From assembly GCA_024235175.1 (NCBI GenBank), contig JACKMX010000002.1, positions 620,001 through 684,000 on the forward strand: DNA of 64,000 nt, given 5' to 3'. Both the position numbers and the translations under genes were made by a program. Source of the stretch: Chromatiaceae bacterium (GTDB taxonomy: Bacteria; Pseudomonadota; Gammaproteobacteria; Chromatiales; Chromatiaceae). The notes under the pieces were generated by a model. It made no database searches and was not told the origin of the DNA. It saw nothing but the letters and a program-made list of their open reading frames with translations. Below are positions 17,909 to 27,249 of the stretch, piece by piece. The first letter of the stretch is position 1, and each line of letters begins with the position of its first letter.

Positions 17909-19642
17909 TCAGAGTAGAAGACGCCGGATATCCGACAGGATTCCAACCAGTATGGTGGTAAAACGTGCGGCCATTGCTCCGTCGATCACCCTGTGATCAT
18001 AGGAGAGCGAGAGCGGCAGCATCAGTCTCGGCTGAAAATCCTTGCCATCCCAGACCGGCTTGATCACAGATCTGGAGACACCGAGAATGGCAACCTCCGG
18101 CGCATTCACAATTGGGGTGAAAGCGGTTCCGCCAATACCGCCCAGACTGGAAATCGAGAAACAGCCGCCCTGAAGATCCGATGGAGAGAGCTTACCATCG
18201 CGTGCACGCGCACTGATCGCCATCAGCTCTGAGGCCAGCTCCAATACCCCTTTTCTGTCCACATTGCGCACTACCGGCACCACCAGTCCATTGGGTGTAT
18301 CGACCGCCACGCCGATGTGAAAATACTTCTTCAGGATCAGACTGTTTCGATCCGGGCTGAGAGAACTGTTGAACCTGGGCAGTTCACGCAGTGCACCCAC
18401 ACACGCCTTCATCAGAAACGGCAGGAATGTCAGGCGAATATCCTGCCTGGCCGCAACGCTTTTCTGCTTCTCGCGAAACGCTTCCAGGCTGGTTATATCC
18501 GCCTCATCATGCTGAGTGACATGGGGAATATTCAGCCAGCATGCCGAAAGATGGGCGCTGCTAAGCTTATTGATCCGACCGAGCTGTGTCTCCTCTACCT
18601 CCCCGAATTTGGAAAAATCAATTTCCGGTATCGCCGGCAGCTGCATCGGCCCGGCCGACGGAGCGCTGGGAGCGGTTCCACGCAGCGCGCGCTTGATATA
18701 ATTCTGGATATCCTCTCTGGTAATACGCTGCTTGAGCCCGGTGCCTGTAATTTGCGCAAGATCCGCGCCCAGCTCCCTGGCGAAACGTCTTACCGAGGGA
18801 CTGGCGTGAGGAATGCGGCCGGTCAGATCTGAAGGTCGCGCCAAAACCGGTGGTTGCTGTGATTCTTTCTCCCCTGCCGGTCTTCGGGAATCACCCGCCT
18901 CCTCCCGATGTGGAGCGGAAGCCGATGCATGCGCCTGCTCTCTCTGCGCAACGGAAACAGACTGCGATGCGGCTGTATGCTGCTGCACAATTTCAATTTC
19001 ACCAGACTCAGAATTTACATGCGTCTTCAGCTTCAACAACAGGTCGCCTTCGCTAACCCGATCTCCCACCTTGACTCCTAATCCGGCTACCACACCTGCC
19101 AATGGCGAGGGAATCTCCATCGACGCCTTATCGCTCTCAAGCGTTACCAGCGAGTCCTCAACCTCGACGCTATCGCCCTCGGCCACCAGAATCTCGATCA
19201 CCTCGACATCGTGAAAATCACCAATATCAGGCACCGCTACATCCTTCTCGACCCAGGTTCCAACACTGCGGGCAGACGAGCTGCTTTCCGACGACATCCC
19301 CGCTGTCGGAAAGGGAGGAATTGGCGGCGGAGGCTGGGATTCGCCTGTCGAACCGACGGTATCGTTTTGTTCCCCCTCCTCTTTCTGATCCTCCTTGCCA
19401 TCACTGACTTCCATGTGCAAAATCAGAGTGCCTTCGCTCACCTTATCGCCAACCTTAACCGTAATCTCCCGAACTACTCCCGCGTACGGCGAAGGTATCT
19501 CTATCGACGCCTTGTCACTCTCAAGTGTGACAAGGGAGTCTTCCACCTTGATCTTGTCTCCGGCCGAAACCAGAATCTCTATAACCTCAACCCCTTCGAA
19601 ATCACCGATATCAGGCACCAATACGCTCTTTTCGATTGCCAC
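17909..19642 (-). CDS. aceF: Pyruvate dehydrogenase E2, dihydrolipoamide acetyltransferase
   Basis: 577 residues. Two lipoyl domains with VTLESDKASIEIPSP (Lys at about 44) and VTLESDKASMEIPSP, separated by flexible linkers rich in Pro, Ser, Gln and Glu; a peripheral E3-binding domain (HASPSVRRFARELGADLAQI); and a C-terminal CoA acetyltransferase domain with SYDHRVIDGA (catalytic His and Asp). It passes acetyl groups from E1 to CoA and forms the core of the complex. The start is a GTG at 19642 with GGAGG upstream. It starts 14 bp after aceE. Two lipoyl domains rather than the three of E. coli is common in this group. Confidence 0.96.
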   Translation of the reverse strand: MAIEKSVLVPDIGDFEGVEVIEILVSAGDKIKVEDSLVTLESDKASIEIPSPYAGVVREITVKVGDKVSEGTLILHMEVSDGKEDQKEEGEQNDTVGSTGESQPPPPIPPFPTAGMSSESSSSARSVGTWVEKDVAVPDIGDFHDVEVIEILVAEGDSVEVEDSLVTLESDKASMEIPSPLAGVVAGLGVKVGDRVSEGDLLLKLKTHVNSESGEIEIVQQHTAASQSVSVAQREQAHASASAPHREEAGDSRRPAGEKESQQPPVLARPSDLTGRIPHASPSVRRFARELGADLAQITGTGLKQRITREDIQNYIKRALRGTAPSAPSAGPMQLPAIPEIDFSKFGEVEETQLGRINKLSSAHLSACWLNIPHVTQHDEADITSLEAFREKQKSVAARQDIRLTFLPFLMKACVGALRELPRFNSSLSPDRNSLILKKYFHIGVAVDTPNGLVVPVVRNVDRKGVLELASELMAISARARDGKLSPSDLQGGCFSISSLGGIGGTAFTPIVNAPEVAILGVSRSVIKPVWDGKDFQPRLMLPLSLSYDHRVIDGAMAARFTTILVGILSDIRRLLL

Positions 19643-19656
19643 GCTATATCCTCCGG

Positions 19657-22305
19657 TCAGACGGTCATCGGGTTGGGTTTTTCAGTATCGATCCGGTACT
19701 TCCTGATGGCATCGCTCACAACCGAAGAATCAAGCTCATCGCCCTCTGCCAATGCCGTCAGTGCGGCCAGCACAACATAGTAGCGGTTGACTTCGAAGAA
19801 TCTGCGCAGCTGCGAACGCAGATCGCTGCGGCCGTAGCCGTCGGTACCCAGCACTTTATAGCTGCCCTGTATAAATTGGCGAATCTGGTTGGGATAGGCT
19901 CTGACATAGTCCGTTGCGGCTATCACCGGACCTTTGTACTCCGCCATCGTACGTTGCAGATAACAGACCCGTTGTGTTTCTTCCGGATGCAGCATGTTCC
20001 AGCGTTCGACATCCTGACCGTCCCGCGCAAGTTCGTTGAAACTGGTAACACTCCACACATCGGCGGACACACCAAAATCCTTCTCCAGCAAATCTCCTGC
20101 GGCAATCACCTCGCGCAGTATGGTACCGCTGCCGAGCAGCTGCACCCGTTTCTTGCGGCGTCCACCTTTCTGGAAAAGATATATCCCCTTGATAATACCC
20201 TCCTCCACTCCTTTGGGCAGCGCCGGTTGTGGATAGTTTTCATTCATTACGGTGATGTAATAGAAGATATTTTCCTGCTCCTGGAACATACGCCGCATCC
20301 CATTCTGAATGATGACAGCAAGCTCATAGGCAAACGCCGGATCATAAGAGACACAATTGGGGATGGTGCCGGCCTGCACCAGACTGTGGCCATCCTGATG
20401 CTGCAGTCCCTCCCCCGCCAATGTGGTGCGTCCCGCAGTGCCGCCCATCAGAAACCCGCGGGCCTGCATGTCACCAGCGGCCCAGGCCAGATCACCGATA
20501 CGCTGAAACCCGAACATCGAGTAGTAGATATAGAAAGGGACCATACTCATCCCATGATTGCTGTAGGAGGTTGCCGCTGCGATCCAGGATGACATGGCTC
20601 CGGCTTCGTTGATCCCCTCTTCCAGTATCTGCCCTTTCCGGTCCTCCCGGTAATACATCACCTGATCCGCATCCACAGGCCGATACAGCTGGCCGACGGA
20701 GGAGTAAATCCCCAGCTGCCGGAACATTCCCTCCATGCCGAAAGTCCTTGCTTCGTCAGGTACAATGGGAACCACATACTTACCGATACTTTTGTCCCGT
20801 ACCAGGGCCGTCAGCAGACGCACGAATGCCATGGTAGTGGACATCTCCTTGTCACCGCTGCCCTCCAGCAATGGCTTGAAAATCTCAAGGCCAGGCACCT
20901 CAAGCCTGGGTGCATCGACAGATCTCTTTGGCAGGAATCCCCCCAAGGACTCCCGCCGCTCCTTCATATACGTGAGTTCGGGACTGTCTGCCGGTGGCTT
21001 GAAGAATGGCGCCTCGCTGATCCGATCATCCGGAATGGGGATGTTGAAGCGATCCCGAAATGCCCGTAACGCCGCCTCTCCCATCTTCTTCTGTGAATGA
21101 GTGATATTCTGACCTTCGCCGGCCATGCCCATGCCATAACCCTTGACGGTTTTTGCCAGCACAACCGTCGGTTGGCCCTTGTGTTCGTTCGCCATTGCGT
21201 ATGCCGCATAGACCTTAAGCGGATCGTGTCCGCCACGATTCAGCCGCCAGATATCTTCATCGGTCAGGGTGGCCACCATCTCGGCCAACTCCGGGTACTT
21301 TCCGAAAAAGTGCTCCCGGGTATATGCCCCCCCCTCTGCCTTATAGGTCTGATAGTCGCCATCAACACACTCTTCCATGCGTTTAAGCAGAAAACCATCT
21401 TTGTCCCTGGCCAGCAGCGGATCCCAATAACCTCCCCAAATCACCTTGATCACGTTCCAGCCGGCACCTCGGAACACCCCTTCAAGCTCCTGAATGATCT
21501 TGCCGTTGCCGCGCACCGGGCCGTCCAGGCGCTGTAAATTGCAGTTGACCACGAACACCAGATTATCCAGACGCTCCCGGCCCGCCAGCGAAATGGCGCC
21601 CAGCGATTCGGGTTCATCCATCTCGCCGTCGCCCATGAATGCCCACACCTTGCGATCGCCGGTTTTGACTATCTCCCTGTCATCCAGATAGCGCATAAAA
21701 CGAGCCTGGTAGATCGCCATCAACGGACCCAATCCCATGGAGACCGTGGGAAATTGCCAGAAACCGGGCATCAACCAGGGATGCGGGTAGGAGGAGAGTC
21801 CGTTTCCATCCACCTCCTGGCGAAAATTGTAAAGCTCCTCCTCACTGATCCTTCCTTCAAGGTAAGCCCGGGCATAGATACCTGGTGCAGAATGCCCCTG
21901 GAAGAAGACCAGGTCTGCATCCTGCGAAGGGCTCTTTCCCCTGAAGAAGTGATTAAAACCGATATCAAAAAGTGTTGCTGCCGAAGCAAAACTGGATATG
22001 TGCCCACCCAATTCAGTTGAGATGCGATTAGCCTGAACCACCATGGCCATGGCGTTCCAGCGAATGAAGGAGCGAATTCTCCGCTCCATCGAGCGGTCAC
22101 CGGGAAAGCGTCTCTGTTTGGTGATTGGGATAGTGTTCAGGTATGCAGTAACGGCGCTGTAGGGAAGATGCGTTCCCGAGCGTCTGGCTTTATCTATCAG
22201 TCGTTCCAGTAGATAGTGGGCACGATCGGGACCCTCATTTTCGAGGACCGCATCCAGTGCGTCCAGCCATTCCTGAGTCTCTTGCGGATCAATATCGGGC
22301 TTCAT
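19657..22305 (-). CDS. aceE: Pyruvate dehydrogenase E1 component, homodimeric
   Basis: 882 residues, the length of the homodimeric gammaproteobacterial E1 (E. coli 887). Thiamine diphosphate motif in GDGEMDEPESLGAIS ending with NCNLQRLDGPV; HFFGKYPELAEMV; TFGMEGMFRQLGIYSSVGQLY; and GRTTLAGEGLQHQDGHS. It decarboxylates pyruvate and acetylates the lipoyl group of AceF. First gene of the operon on this strand; the promoter should lie in 22306-22500, which is AT-rich but shows no clear consensus boxes. Confidence 0.97.
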   Translation of the reverse strand: MKPDIDPQETQEWLDALDAVLENEGPDRAHYLLERLIDKARRSGTHLPYSAVTAYLNTIPITKQRRFPGDRSMERRIRSFIRWNAMAMVVQANRISTELGGHISSFASAATLFDIGFNHFFRGKSPSQDADLVFFQGHSAPGIYARAYLEGRISEEELYNFRQEVDGNGLSSYPHPWLMPGFWQFPTVSMGLGPLMAIYQARFMRYLDDREIVKTGDRKVWAFMGDGEMDEPESLGAISLAGRERLDNLVFVVNCNLQRLDGPVRGNGKIIQELEGVFRGAGWNVIKVIWGGYWDPLLARDKDGFLLKRMEECVDGDYQTYKAEGGAYTREHFFGKYPELAEMVATLTDEDIWRLNRGGHDPLKVYAAYAMANEHKGQPTVVLAKTVKGYGMGMAGEGQNITHSQKKMGEAALRAFRDRFNIPIPDDRISEAPFFKPPADSPELTYMKERRESLGGFLPKRSVDAPRLEVPGLEIFKPLLEGSGDKEMSTTMAFVRLLTALVRDKSIGKYVVPIVPDEARTFGMEGMFRQLGIYSSVGQLYRPVDADQVMYYREDRKGQILEEGINEAGAMSSWIAAATSYSNHGMSMVPFYIYYSMFGFQRIGDLAWAAGDMQARGFLMGGTAGRTTLAGEGLQHQDGHSLVQAGTIPNCVSYDPAFAYELAVIIQNGMRRMFQEQENIFYYITVMNENYPQPALPKGVEEGIIKGIYLFQKGGRRKKRVQLLGSGTILREVIAAGDLLEKDFGVSADVWSVTSFNELARDGQDVERWNMLHPEETQRVCYLQRTMAEYKGPVIAATDYVRAYPNQIRQFIQGSYKVLGTDGYGRSDLRSQLRRFFEVNRYYVVLAALTALAEGDELDSSVVSDAIRKYRIDTEKPNPMTV

Positions 22306-22511
22306 TTTTAGCAGCTCTCTTCAGGGAAACGCTCTTGGGACCGAGCGGGCATCCAGCCTGACTCCGGTACGCGGACTATCAGGGGAGTGACTATTGTGAT
22401 TTACAATTCTTTGTATTGACTGCGGCAATATACAGAAATTATCGATCTTCTTCCATTGTCTGTGACAAGCATAGGTCAATCAGATTTCAGTTGAAACCAG
22501 CTCTTTTCAAA

Positions 22512-22547
22512 ACAAAAAAACCGCCTGTGGTCAATAGCCACAGGCGG
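22512..22547 (-). terminator. Rho-independent terminator
   Basis: CCGCCTGTGG (22521-22530) pairs with CCACAGGCGG (22538-22547). On the minus strand the stem is followed by a run of T (complement of AAAAAAA at 22514-22520), so it ends the sulfur-globule-type gene at 22572. Confidence 0.85.
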
Positions 22548-22571
22548 TTATCTTTTATCCTTCTGCGAAGT

Positions 22572-23348
22572 TCAGATGTCAGACTTTATGCGTCGATCTT
22601 CCACGGTTTTGCGCATTGCGGCCTGCTGCTCTTCTGCAAATTTCCGCTGCGCCTCGACTCGTTTCATCATCTCATCGTGACGCTGCTGCATCTGTTGATG
22701 CATCTCTGTGCGATAAGCCTCGTCATTGGCACGAAATTCGCCCGGAGCACGGTTCATCATGGCATTGCGACGCTCTTCCATCAGCTTCTGCATCTGATCA
22801 CGGCGGGCGTTATCGAAAGCGCCGAGCTGATGAGGAGCACGCGAAGCAATTGATTTGCGGCGCTCTTCCATCTGCTTGATCATCTCCTCACGACGGGTAT
22901 CCAGAGCAAACCCATTATTTGCGGGGCGGAAGGCAGCCGCCTGATTGCGACGTTCATCCATCTGCTTGATCATCTCCTGGCGGAGTGAATCCCGGTCACT
23001 GAAATCCGGTCCCAACGGGGCAGTGAAAGCCTCGTTGGCGAAAGGCGCCTGCAGCGGGCTACCGGCGGCAAACTGTTCCGAGTATTTGCGCTGCGCCTCC
23101 AGCGCCTCCTGAAATGCCTTGGCCTGTTGCTCCATCACAGCTTTGTGTTGTTCCGCCATCGCCTTCCGTTGATCTTCGCTCAGCGGAGCAACAACGGGAG
23201 CGGCATACGGGTAACCAAGGTAGGGATAGCCGTAGTAATCACCGTTACCATAACCGTTATTACCCCACGGACCGCCCCACCATGCACTGGCAGTCATAGA
23301 AACAGTGGTAAGGGCGGCCACCGCAAAGACTGCAGATAACTTTTTCAT
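22572..23348 (-). CDS. Secreted sulfur-globule-type protein with helical repeats
   Basis: 258 residues. Signal peptide (to SASA) followed by the word AWWGGPWGNNGYG, shared with the next two sulfur-globule genes, then a short Tyr/Pro/Gly stretch. The rest is unlike classic sulfur globule proteins: four diverged repeats of about 30 residues with cores RQEMIKQMDERRNQ, REEMIKQMEERRKS, RDQMQKLMEERRNA and RTEMHQQMQQRHDE, rich in Met, Gln, Glu, Arg and likely alpha-helical. It probably coats or organises intracellular (topologically periplasmic) sulfur globules, inferred from the shared N-terminus and from the neighbouring gene. Followed by a strong terminator. Confidence 0.65.
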   Translation of the reverse strand: MKKLSAVFAVAALTTVSMTASAWWGGPWGNNGYGNGDYYGYPYLGYPYAAPVVAPLSEDQRKAMAEQHKAVMEQQAKAFQEALEAQRKYSEQFAAGSPLQAPFANEAFTAPLGPDFSDRDSLRQEMIKQMDERRNQAAAFRPANNGFALDTRREEMIKQMEERRKSIASRAPHQLGAFDNARRDQMQKLMEERRNAMMNRAPGEFRANDEAYRTEMHQQMQQRHDEMMKRVEAQRKFAEEQQAAMRKTVEDRRIKSDI

Positions 23349-23470
23349 TTCAACTATTCCTCACTAACGGAACAGGCCCTGCCCGGGCCCATTACACTAT
23401 TTCTATCGGCACATCCCTGTGCCAGATTCCTGGTTCCCTGGAGATCTATTGTCTCTCGCCCAAGGCTGAA

Positions 23471-23833
23471 TTATTTAGCCTGAGCTTCGGGAGCAACCTG
23501 AGGCGCTACCGGAGGAGCACCGTAACCATAGGGAGCACCATAGCCGTAAGGTGCACCGTAACCGTAAGGTGCACCGTAACCGTAAGGCCCGTAACCGCCG
23601 TAGTAAGGGTAGCCGTAACCGTAGCCGCGACCGTAGCCACGACCGCGACCATAACCGCTGCCGGAAGCGCGGGAGCTCATGTTGAAATCCATGTCACCAA
23701 ACATGTCGCCCCAGCCGTCACCCCAGCCGTCGCCATAACCGTTATTACCCCAGGGACCGCCCCACCATGCAGATGCGGAAGCAGAAGCGGCAATCAACGC
23801 AGCAGCAGCTGCAACTTTAACGATAGTTTTCAT
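23471..23833 (-). CDS. sgp: Sulfur globule protein (SgpA/B/C-like)
   Basis: 120 residues. Signal peptide MKTIVKVAAAAALIAASASA then AWWGGPWGNNGYGDGWGD, a short acidic part, and a low-complexity part of Tyr, Gly, Pro and Arg with tandem GYGAPY repeats (about 80-105). Small, secreted, Gly/Tyr/Pro-rich proteins of this build form the envelope of sulfur globules in purple sulfur bacteria and thiotrophic relatives. The DNA of the repeat (23515-23590) is a tandem array of about 24-bp units. A long AT-rich leader (23834-24000) suggests high expression. Neighbour at 22572 is a related protein, so the pair may work together. Confidence 0.82.
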   Translation of the reverse strand: MKTIVKVAAAAALIAASASASAWWGGPWGNNGYGDGWGDGWGDMFGDMDFNMSSRASGSGYGRGRGYGRGYGYGYPYYGGYGPYGYGAPYGYGAPYGYGAPYGYGAPPVAPQVAPEAQAK

Positions 23834-24059
23834 ATTTTAATTCTCCAGAACTTAAAAAAGGTTTGAACTCGTGCTGCTAATCTTCAGAAAGCCTTTTACT
23901 TCTGCGCCTTCATGGAATGAATAATATTAGCATTTTCTAAAATTATCTAATTAATTATTATTATGCATGCATATATAATTTATTTGATTTGAATTCACGC
24001 CCGGCCACAACAGATAGACCGGGTGCTTTATATGGCGGATCGAGTAGGCCGGGCTACTG

Positions 24060-24803
24060 CTACTCGGGTTTTTCCGGCTCTTCGTCGTCAGGTTCCGGAG
24101 GAGGGTTGCCGTCGAATACATCGTGGCGTCTTTTCTGCAGATAGGCGTTCCGGACAAACTCGTACGGATCCAGCGCCGCCTGTTCAACCAATTTACTGGC
24201 GCTGAGAAGATCTGCTCTGCGATCAACAAACCAGAGAGACTGCAAGCCGATTCTTACACTATCATCCTCTATATAACTCACTGGATCTGTAAACCAGTCG
24301 ACAACCAGACCTATTGCGTCCCGACCTGAACTCGGACCCAGCAACGGTAATACTATATAAGGCCCGGGAGAGCTCCCCCAAACGCCCAGAGTCTGACCGA
24401 AGTCCTCACCATAACGCGGCAGATTCATATTGGTAGCCACGTCAAAAAAACCAAGAAGTCCAAGTGTGGTGTTGAAAGCCACACGTCCCAGATCACTTCC
24501 TGCCCGGCTCAATTTAAATTGAAGCAAATTATTGATGGCAGAACCTATGTCACCAAGGTTGGAAAAAAAGTTGGTTATGCCCCTGTCCACCGGAACCGGC
24601 ACCACCGCCTTGTACCCCTTGGCCAACGGCTTGATAAGAGCATTGTCAATGGCTTCGTTGAAACTGTACATTGCCCGGTTGAAACCCTCCCAGGGGTCTC
24701 TGGGATCAGCGAATTCACTGGTGCTTGCGCAACCGGTCAAGAATAAAAACACCAATGCTGTCAGACTGGTCCTTACCTGGCTCAGCAGCTGCACTCTGGT
24801 CAT
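24060..24803 (-). CDS. mlaA: Phospholipid-binding lipoprotein MlaA (VacJ)
   Basis: 247 residues. Lipoprotein signal with lipobox FLTGC (Cys about 25), then DPWEGFNRAMYSFNEAIDN, PVPVDRGITNFFSNLGDIGSAINNLLQ, GEDFGQTLGVWG and YIVLPLLGPSSGRDAIG, all hallmark words of MlaA. It sits in the outer membrane and hands mislocalised phospholipids to the Mla pathway. The C-terminus is acidic and Pro-rich (PPPEPDDEEPEKPE). The mlaFEDCB genes are not nearby. AAGGGGAC precedes the ATG. Confidence 0.94.
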   Translation of the reverse strand: MTRVQLLSQVRTSLTALVFLFLTGCASTSEFADPRDPWEGFNRAMYSFNEAIDNALIKPLAKGYKAVVPVPVDRGITNFFSNLGDIGSAINNLLQFKLSRAGSDLGRVAFNTTLGLLGFFDVATNMNLPRYGEDFGQTLGVWGSSPGPYIVLPLLGPSSGRDAIGLVVDWFTDPVSYIEDDSVRIGLQSLWFVDRRADLLSASKLVEQAALDPYEFVRNAYLQKRRHDVFDGNPPPEPDDEEPEKPE

Positions 24804-24960
24804 TATGTTATGTCCCCTTGATAGACCTGTTTTTTTACGCCGAAAGCAGGAAATTCACTCCCTTGAGAACGCCGTGGAGGAAATCTAGCACAACCGGGCT
24901 GAGACCTCATCTAAATTAACCTGAAAATCTTTTAGCCTGCTCGCTTCCTGAGATCAAAAA

Positions 24961-25845
24961 TCAATACACAGTTTCGATATGGAAACCACGCTGGCTCAGC
25001 ATATTGAGCAATCCTTTCTCGCCCGGAAGGTGCAGTGCCCCCACCGCCACAAAAACCCCTCCCGCATTAAGATGCTCAAACAGGCGTCCGGCCATGCGCC
25101 GGTTGCGGCTGTTGATGAGCGCCTCCTGAAAACGCTCAACCTGCTCCTGGTCCTCTGTGCTTAAGTTGCTCCTGCTGATCCTCAACAGCTCTCCCAAATC
25201 CCGCGCCAAGTAGCTTTTTTTCAAATCTCGATAAACCATCGGCAACTGATCCAGATTATTAAGTGCATAGATCAACATCGCGTTCTGATCCTGCAACGGC
25301 AGTCGGTCAAATACGCCCAGCTGCTCTTCCACCGTTTCCAGTCCTACTACCGGTTTTCCCTGTCGCCGCGCCATCCCTGAGAGAATCATATCAGGAACCT
25401 GACCGCCCTCCGTTGGCGGCAGTGAAAAGAGCACCGCAAGCGCCCAGGGTTTATAATGATTCATCGCAATCTGGGGCAAGCCTACCCGTTTGGCTTCGAT
25501 CAGCGCTCGTGAGTAGAGTTTTTCGCCAAGCAGCTTGCGTAAGCCAGTGCCTTCAGGATTGACCATCTGCGACACCGCTGAAATCGCGGTGAGCGCATCC
25601 ATCTCCACTTCCACCGCCACAACCCGGCTTTTATTAAGCGCCCAGGCCACCTGGGATACCAATTTACTCACCTGAGGATCATCCGAGTGCATGGTACCAA
25701 AAAGATAGTTTGGGGCTTTATCGCCTATCTGCACTCTGAACAAGAGCCCTTTTGAAAAAGGGGTTTCAGCAGCAACCGAGAGTGCTGTCAGCCACAATCC
25801 CAAAAAGATAATAACCGGCCGGAAACATACTCGATTCTGTTGCAT
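24961..25845 (-). CDS. TraB/GumN family protein
   Basis: About 294 residues with a signal peptide (FLGLWLTALSVAAET). YLFGTMHSDDPQV near the N-terminus and a C-terminal GGVFVAVGALHLPGEKGLLNMLSQRGF give the two conserved GxxH/GALHL motifs of TraB/GumN, a fold related to metal-dependent Tiki-type proteases; VAVEVEMD supplies a conserved Glu. Function in bacteria is poorly known, possibly a periplasmic hydrolase. The start ATG at 25845 is chosen for its GAGGGAGTT ribosome site. Confidence 0.85.
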   Translation of the reverse strand: MQQNRVCFRPVIIFLGLWLTALSVAAETPFSKGLLFRVQIGDKAPNYLFGTMHSDDPQVSKLVSQVAWALNKSRVVAVEVEMDALTAISAVSQMVNPEGTGLRKLLGEKLYSRALIEAKRVGLPQIAMNHYKPWALAVLFSLPPTEGGQVPDMILSGMARRQGKPVVGLETVEEQLGVFDRLPLQDQNAMLIYALNNLDQLPMVYRDLKKSYLARDLGELLRISRSNLSTEDQEQVERFQEALINSRNRRMAGRLFEHLNAGGVFVAVGALHLPGEKGLLNMLSQRGFHIETVY

Positions 25846-25986
25846 AACTCCCTCATATGGCTGCATGTAACGCACCGTTTCATTGCGCTTCGACAGGCTG
25901 TACCGACAGATAAAACCCTCAACCCAATGGGCATATAATCACGTCACGGTTTCAGCAGCACACTAAAATGACATAAGCTGTAACAG

Positions 25987-26637
25987 ATGACTACTCTTCA
26001 ATACAGTATTGCGATTGCCGCAAGATTTCGCGGTTTTCTTCCGGTTGTGGTGGATGTGGAAACCGCCGGTTTCGATGCGAGCGCAGATGCACTGCTTGAA
26101 ATCGCTGCGGTAATCATCCGCATGGATGCAGAGGGTTTGCTGCATCCGGCAGAAACGCACTCATGCCACGTAATCCCCTTTCCAGGCGCCCGCCTGGATC
26201 CAAAGGCCCTGGAGTTCAACGGCATCGATCCTGACCACCCTTTTCGCATGGCATTGCCGGAAAAAGAGGCTCTCAAGCATATATTCTCACCAATACATAA
26301 AGCGATTAAAGCGAGCGGTTGCAACCGCTCCATTCTGGTCGGGCACAACGCATTCTTTGACTTGGGCTTTATCAATGCCGCAGTCAAAAGAACCAGCTTC
26401 AAACGCAATCCATTTCACCCTTTCAGTACCTTTGATACGGTTTCTCTTGCAGGACTGGCATTCGGGCAGACGGTTCTGGCGCGCTCAGTTGAGGCCGCCG
26501 GAATTGCCTGGGACGGCAATCAGGCGCACTCGGCAATCTACGATGCTGAAAAAACCGCTGAGCTGTTCTGTGCGATCGTCAATCGCTGGCAGAACTCCGG
26601 ACTGGATAAACCCTGGGAGACGGTTAAAGTCCCATAA
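25987..26637 (+). CDS. rnt: Ribonuclease T
   Basis: 216 residues. DEDD 3'-5' exoribonuclease: VVVDVETAGFD (Asp, Glu), LVGHNAFFDLGFI (Asp), and NQAHSAIYDAEKTAELF (His and Asp). RNase T trims the 3' ends of tRNA, 5S rRNA and other stable RNAs. Convergent with grxD; a shared stem loop lies between. In many gammaproteobacteria rnt and grxD are neighbours, as here. Confidence 0.95.
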   Translation: MTTLQYSIAIAARFRGFLPVVVDVETAGFDASADALLEIAAVIIRMDAEGLLHPAETHSCHVIPFPGARLDPKALEFNGIDPDHPFRMALPEKEALKHIFSPIHKAIKASGCNRSILVGHNAFFDLGFINAAVKRTSFKRNPFHPFSTFDTVSLAGLAFGQTVLARSVEAAGIAWDGNQAHSAIYDAEKTAELFCAIVNRWQNSGLDKPWETVKVP

Positions 26638-26640
26638 GAA

Positions 26641-26671
26641 AACCCGGCGGGCATTTCAACCCAACCGGGTT
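26641..26671. terminator. Stem loop between rnt and grxD
   Basis: AACCCGG (26641-26647) pairs with CCGGGTT (26665-26671) between convergent genes. T-runs are weak on both strands, so the terminator call is tentative. Confidence 0.45.
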
Positions 26672-26703
26672 ATTGCTTGGTAAACAGAGAATTGGCGACG
26701 CGG

Positions 26704-27039
26704 TTAAGCCTTTTCTTTGGGCCAGTTCTTTCCAGCCTCTGCAGTCATCTTCTGCAACTCACCACTTGCGTGCAGCTCAAGGGTAATGTCGCAGCCTCCG
26801 ACCAGCTCACCATTGATATAGAGCTGGGGAAATGTCGGCCAGTCCGCATAACGTGGCAGATTTTCAAAAATCTCGGCATCTGCCAGCACATTGACATAAG
26901 CGAATTTCTCGCCACAATCCTGTAGCGCGGCAGCAGCCCGGGAAGAGAAACCGCACTGGGGAAACTGGGGTGTTCCCTTCATATAAAGAACGATGGGATT
27001 ACTCTCCACCTGTTCCCTGATTCTGTCCAGCACATCCAT
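26704..27039 (-). CDS. grxD: Monothiol glutaredoxin, Grx4/GrxD
   Basis: 111 residues. Monothiol CGFS active site (TPQFPQCGFSSRAAA), then WPTFPQLYINGELVGGCDI, the glutathione-binding region. Such proteins carry a [2Fe-2S] cluster between two monomers and glutathione and deliver it to targets in the cytoplasm. Convergent with rnt. Confidence 0.95.
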   Translation of the reverse strand: MDVLDRIREQVESNPIVLYMKGTPQFPQCGFSSRAAAALQDCGEKFAYVNVLADAEIFENLPRYADWPTFPQLYINGELVGGCDITLELHASGELQKMTAEAGKNWPKEKA

Positions 27040-27249
27040 CGACTCACCTCAAAATTGAATATTGTCTCAAACGCGTTAGATTGGGCCATATTTCGACGTT
27101 TTCAAGTGTTGCATCAGGTACTGGCTTCGAGGGGCTGGCTTCAGGGCCCCCGACCACAGATTCAAAGCCCTGAATTACAGTTCCTCGTTAATGGTTCCTC
27201 CGCGTTTCTGTTTCCCAATTCATCCTCCCTGACACAAAAAGGCCTTTGC

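Noticed and set aside
23515..23660. Regular DNA repeats that could suggest a CRISPR-like array
   Set aside because: They are in frame within the sulfur globule gene and encode GYGAPY repeats, with no unique spacers.
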